DNA from: Mesostigma viride
Taxonomy: Eukaryota; Streptophyta; Mesostigmatophyceae; Mesostigmatales; Mesostigmataceae
Assembly: GCA_009746045.1 (NCBI GenBank)
Contig: RPFO01000114.1
Span: 1,826,411-1,865,910 of the forward strand
DNA length: 39,500 bases
Reading direction: 5' to 3'
Both the position numbers and the translations under genes were made by a program. Of this stretch, positions 37,845 to 39,500 are shown piece after piece (positions within the stretch are counted from its first letter, which is position 1; every line of letters starts with the position of its first letter). The notes under the pieces are model-generated. The model made no database searches. It was not told where the DNA came from and saw nothing but the letters and a program-made list of their open reading frames with translations.

Positions 37845-38120
37845 TTGGCAACTTTTCAATTAACTTACAAGTCGATAGTTTCGAAACTATCAAACTATCA
37901 AACTATAGAAGATCTTCTAGCAGCTGTACTGCCTCAGTACCCTTTGAGAACTTATACTTGCCGTCGCGGCACAAATTTGAATTTTAGCATGATCAAAGGC
38001 CGCATGGTGGTGGTCGCCGTGATCGCAAACAAGCTCATCAGGAAGGGGGAGGAAATCATGATCAATGACGGCGCAATGAGTATTTGGCAGCCGTCAAGAA
38101 TTACAAGAAGTAGACTTTAG
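37845..38120 (+). pseudogene. SET-domain-like C-terminal fragment
   Basis: The end of a 91-codon frame reads NLNFSMIKGRMVVVAVIANK and then LIRKGEEIMINDG. This matches the end of SET methyltransferase domains, where an Asn-containing segment is followed by a beta strand and (I/L)xxGEE(I/L)xxxYG. The final Tyr is replaced (NDG) and the N-terminal half of the domain is not visible upstream, so this is either one exon of a split gene or a broken copy. Substrate cannot be guessed. Confidence 0.4.
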
Positions 38121-38130
38121 CGCGTGCTCT

Positions 38131-38367
38131 TTAGAGCGGCTGTGGTCTACGCTTGGGACCCCAAGGAATGTCTGGAAGATGATCGGGTAGGTAATCGGGA
38201 TCGAAACGCGCGCCATCCAGGAAATCCCATAGGCGATTGTTAAACTTTAACACCACGTAGACTCCCTTGTGATAATATGGGTGTACCTCAGACTTGAGCC
38301 AGGCCATAACACTATCCATCTCGTGACCAGGCGATGTAATTGCTTTATATGAAGGTCTTATATTCAT
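38131..38367 (-). CDS. Unidentified 78-codon frame
   Basis: ATG at 38367, stop at 38131. The product (NIRPSYKAITSPGHEMDSVM..., WDFLDGARFDPDYLPDHLPD) has a reasonable globular composition and lies tail to tail with the SET-like fragment, 11 bp away. No family is recognised; it may be an exon. Confidence 0.3.
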   Translation of the reverse strand: MNIRPSYKAITSPGHEMDSVMAWLKSEVHPYYHKGVYVVLKFNNRLWDFLDGARFDPDYLPDHLPDIPWGPKRRPQPL

Positions 38368-38720
38368 TATACGTAGATGCAGCAGGCGCAGGCTAGCTCA
38401 CGTTTTGCTAGACGTCTAGCTCGCTGTTCAACGGTTACCTACAACAGGGCTGTTTGGGAATAAAATTTAAAGAGACTCGTTATCAAATAAATATCAACTC
38501 GCTCAAAACTATCACAGAGCTGTTTGACAAAGGCTGCGCGTACACCAAGCCATGCAAGCCAGCCCGCTCTCCGGGGCTAAACCTCGGTTGATCAAGAACA
38601 TGAGTGGGTAACATCCCTTAATGCAGACTCGTACATTCCACTGTCCGGTAGAACTGTATGCCAACAATCACCCAGAGTTGCGCCCCATTCACTTGGTTCT
38701 TTAATCGTTGGTGCAGCGGT
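38368..38720. other. Intergenic stretch, no recognised feature
   Basis: No frame, repeat or RNA gene was recognised between the small minus-strand frames. Confidence 0.4.
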
Positions 38721-39115
38721 CTACAAGTAGTTGCAAGTCAACATAAGAATGTTCACTTGCGGTGCATCTGAGGTTCTGCACGCCGATCCAAGCATGGCAG
38801 CCAGTAGATTGTGAACCAAGTCAGGCTTGCCATAAAGACAGTCACCATTAGCTGCGCGTGCCTCATACCCGTTTGATAGTAGATACGAGCTGGTTGGAGT
38901 GGTCGCGCCACTTGGTGGGTTGGCCATCAAAATATCGTTTCACAAAATTTAGATAGGTTGGCGACGCCAGTCCTTTGTAAAGCAAGTTCGCTTTGCACAG
39001 TCGAAGTCCTTTTAGAAAAGGCTTGGCAGATTTCCAGTTTCCGCAGACCGAGTATAAATATAGTCTCCAGGTTGGCCGCTGTAAACACGGAAACCACCCG
39101 CGCGAGGTCGTTCAA
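38721..39115 (-). CDS. Two overlapping small frames of unknown function
   Basis: A 62-codon frame (39115-38927) overlaps the start of a 69-codon frame (38930-38721) on the same strand. Neither has a recognised domain. They could be remains of one gene broken by a shift, or exons with unseen borders. Confidence 0.2.
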
Positions 39116-39133
39116 GTCGCGCTGCAGAACGCT

Positions 39134-39463
39134 CTACACCGGAACTAGCCGGAAGCGCTTATTTTCGACCAGTGGAATGTACTCACGATGCCGCTTGCTT
39201 GTTTGAGCAGGGCTCTCCGTCTTCAGCTTCATTGGCGAGGCAAATACTCTCGACTCGGTGGGAATGTCAACGAGCACGTGATCACTGGTATTTTCCGAAG
39301 GCGGTGCGTTGCCTTGGCACTCGCTCCCTGCTTTCCAATTTCTCCATGCTTCATGGTAGTTCCCGCCAAAACGGCCAACCATCCCGTCAAAGCACACCGG
39401 GCAAAAAGATATGCCCCGGCCTGTGCACCATAAGCAGCGCTCTCTTTCGGAAATGGTCATCAT
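39134..39463 (-). CDS. Small CxxC-CxxC (zinc-ribbon-like) protein
   Basis: A 109-codon frame starting MMTISERERCLWCTGRGISF. The pattern C-x2-C-x7-C-x2-C (CLWCTGRGISFCPVC) near the N terminus suggests a small zinc-binding ribbon. The remainder is polar, with a Lys/Arg-rich end (TSKRHREYIPLVENKRFRLV). It lies 38 bp from the window edge, so upstream context is missing, and it may be part of a longer spliced gene. No function is assigned. Confidence 0.35.
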   Translation of the reverse strand: MMTISERERCLWCTGRGISFCPVCFDGMVGRFGGNYHEAWRNWKAGSECQGNAPPSENTSDHVLVDIPTESRVFASPMKLKTESPAQTSKRHREYIPLVENKRFRLVPV

Positions 39464-39500
39464 TAAACCGCTATCCTTTCCCCTTGACCGGAATGCGTGG

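Overview
The window looks like nuclear DNA of a eukaryotic alga, most likely a green alga (Chlorophyta). The reasons are a BELL-class (GSP1-like) TALE homeodomain with the WFINARVR recognition helix typical of Viridiplantae, GC-rich exons set in many long spliceosomal introns with GT-AG borders, L1-like LINE remains, and 7-bp G-rich repeats that resemble plant-type telomere units. The species cannot be named from sequence alone.

Layout, left to right. 1-1.4 kb: an unidentified 342-codon open frame on the minus strand. 2.3-2.45 kb: four 35-bp repeats, each carrying a CACGTG-like palindrome and a TATA-like box. 2.9-17.3 kb (+): one large TALE homeobox gene, modelled as 10 coding exons and about 1,665 aa. 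A phase-0 intron splits the homeodomain, and nearly every intron carries its own unrelated tandem repeat. 18.5-22.8 kb: a cluster of non-LTR retroelements. It holds two nested short elements with TSDs, a complete-looking LINE-like element that encodes only an L1-type ORF1 protein (TSD-bounded), and a decayed post-RT segment of another retroelement. 23.5-27.1 kb: a DNA element with inverted-repeat ends, no visible transposase and a long CA-rich array. 27.6-35.2 kb (+): an ammonium transporter (AMT/Mep/Rh family) gene of seven exons, including a predicted 6-nt microexon, 617 aa. 35.6-37.5 kb (-): a decayed LINE reverse transcriptase with a short TSD-flanked element inserted in it. 37.8-38.1 kb: a SET-domain-like fragment. 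38.1-39.5 kb (-): small unidentified frames, one with a CxxC...CxxC motif.

Most notable points. (1) Both pore 'twin histidines' of the AMT are asparagine. (2) The AMT model needs a 6-nt microexon (Asn-Val), which is present with good splice signals and restores a conserved motif. (3) In three exons of two unrelated genes the exon 3' end plus its splice donor has been tandemly copied into the downstream intron. (4) An ORF1-only LINE and an RT-bearing LINE share a 3' hairpin that shows one compensatory change, suggesting an autonomous/non-autonomous pair. (5) One retroelement appears to have inserted exactly at an AMT splice acceptor and duplicated it.

The two genes are functionally unrelated as far as can be seen, although nitrogen status and the GSP1-type sexual programme are linked in Chlamydomonas. 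All gene models were built by eye from reading frames, splice signals and family knowledge; no alignment or database search was run.
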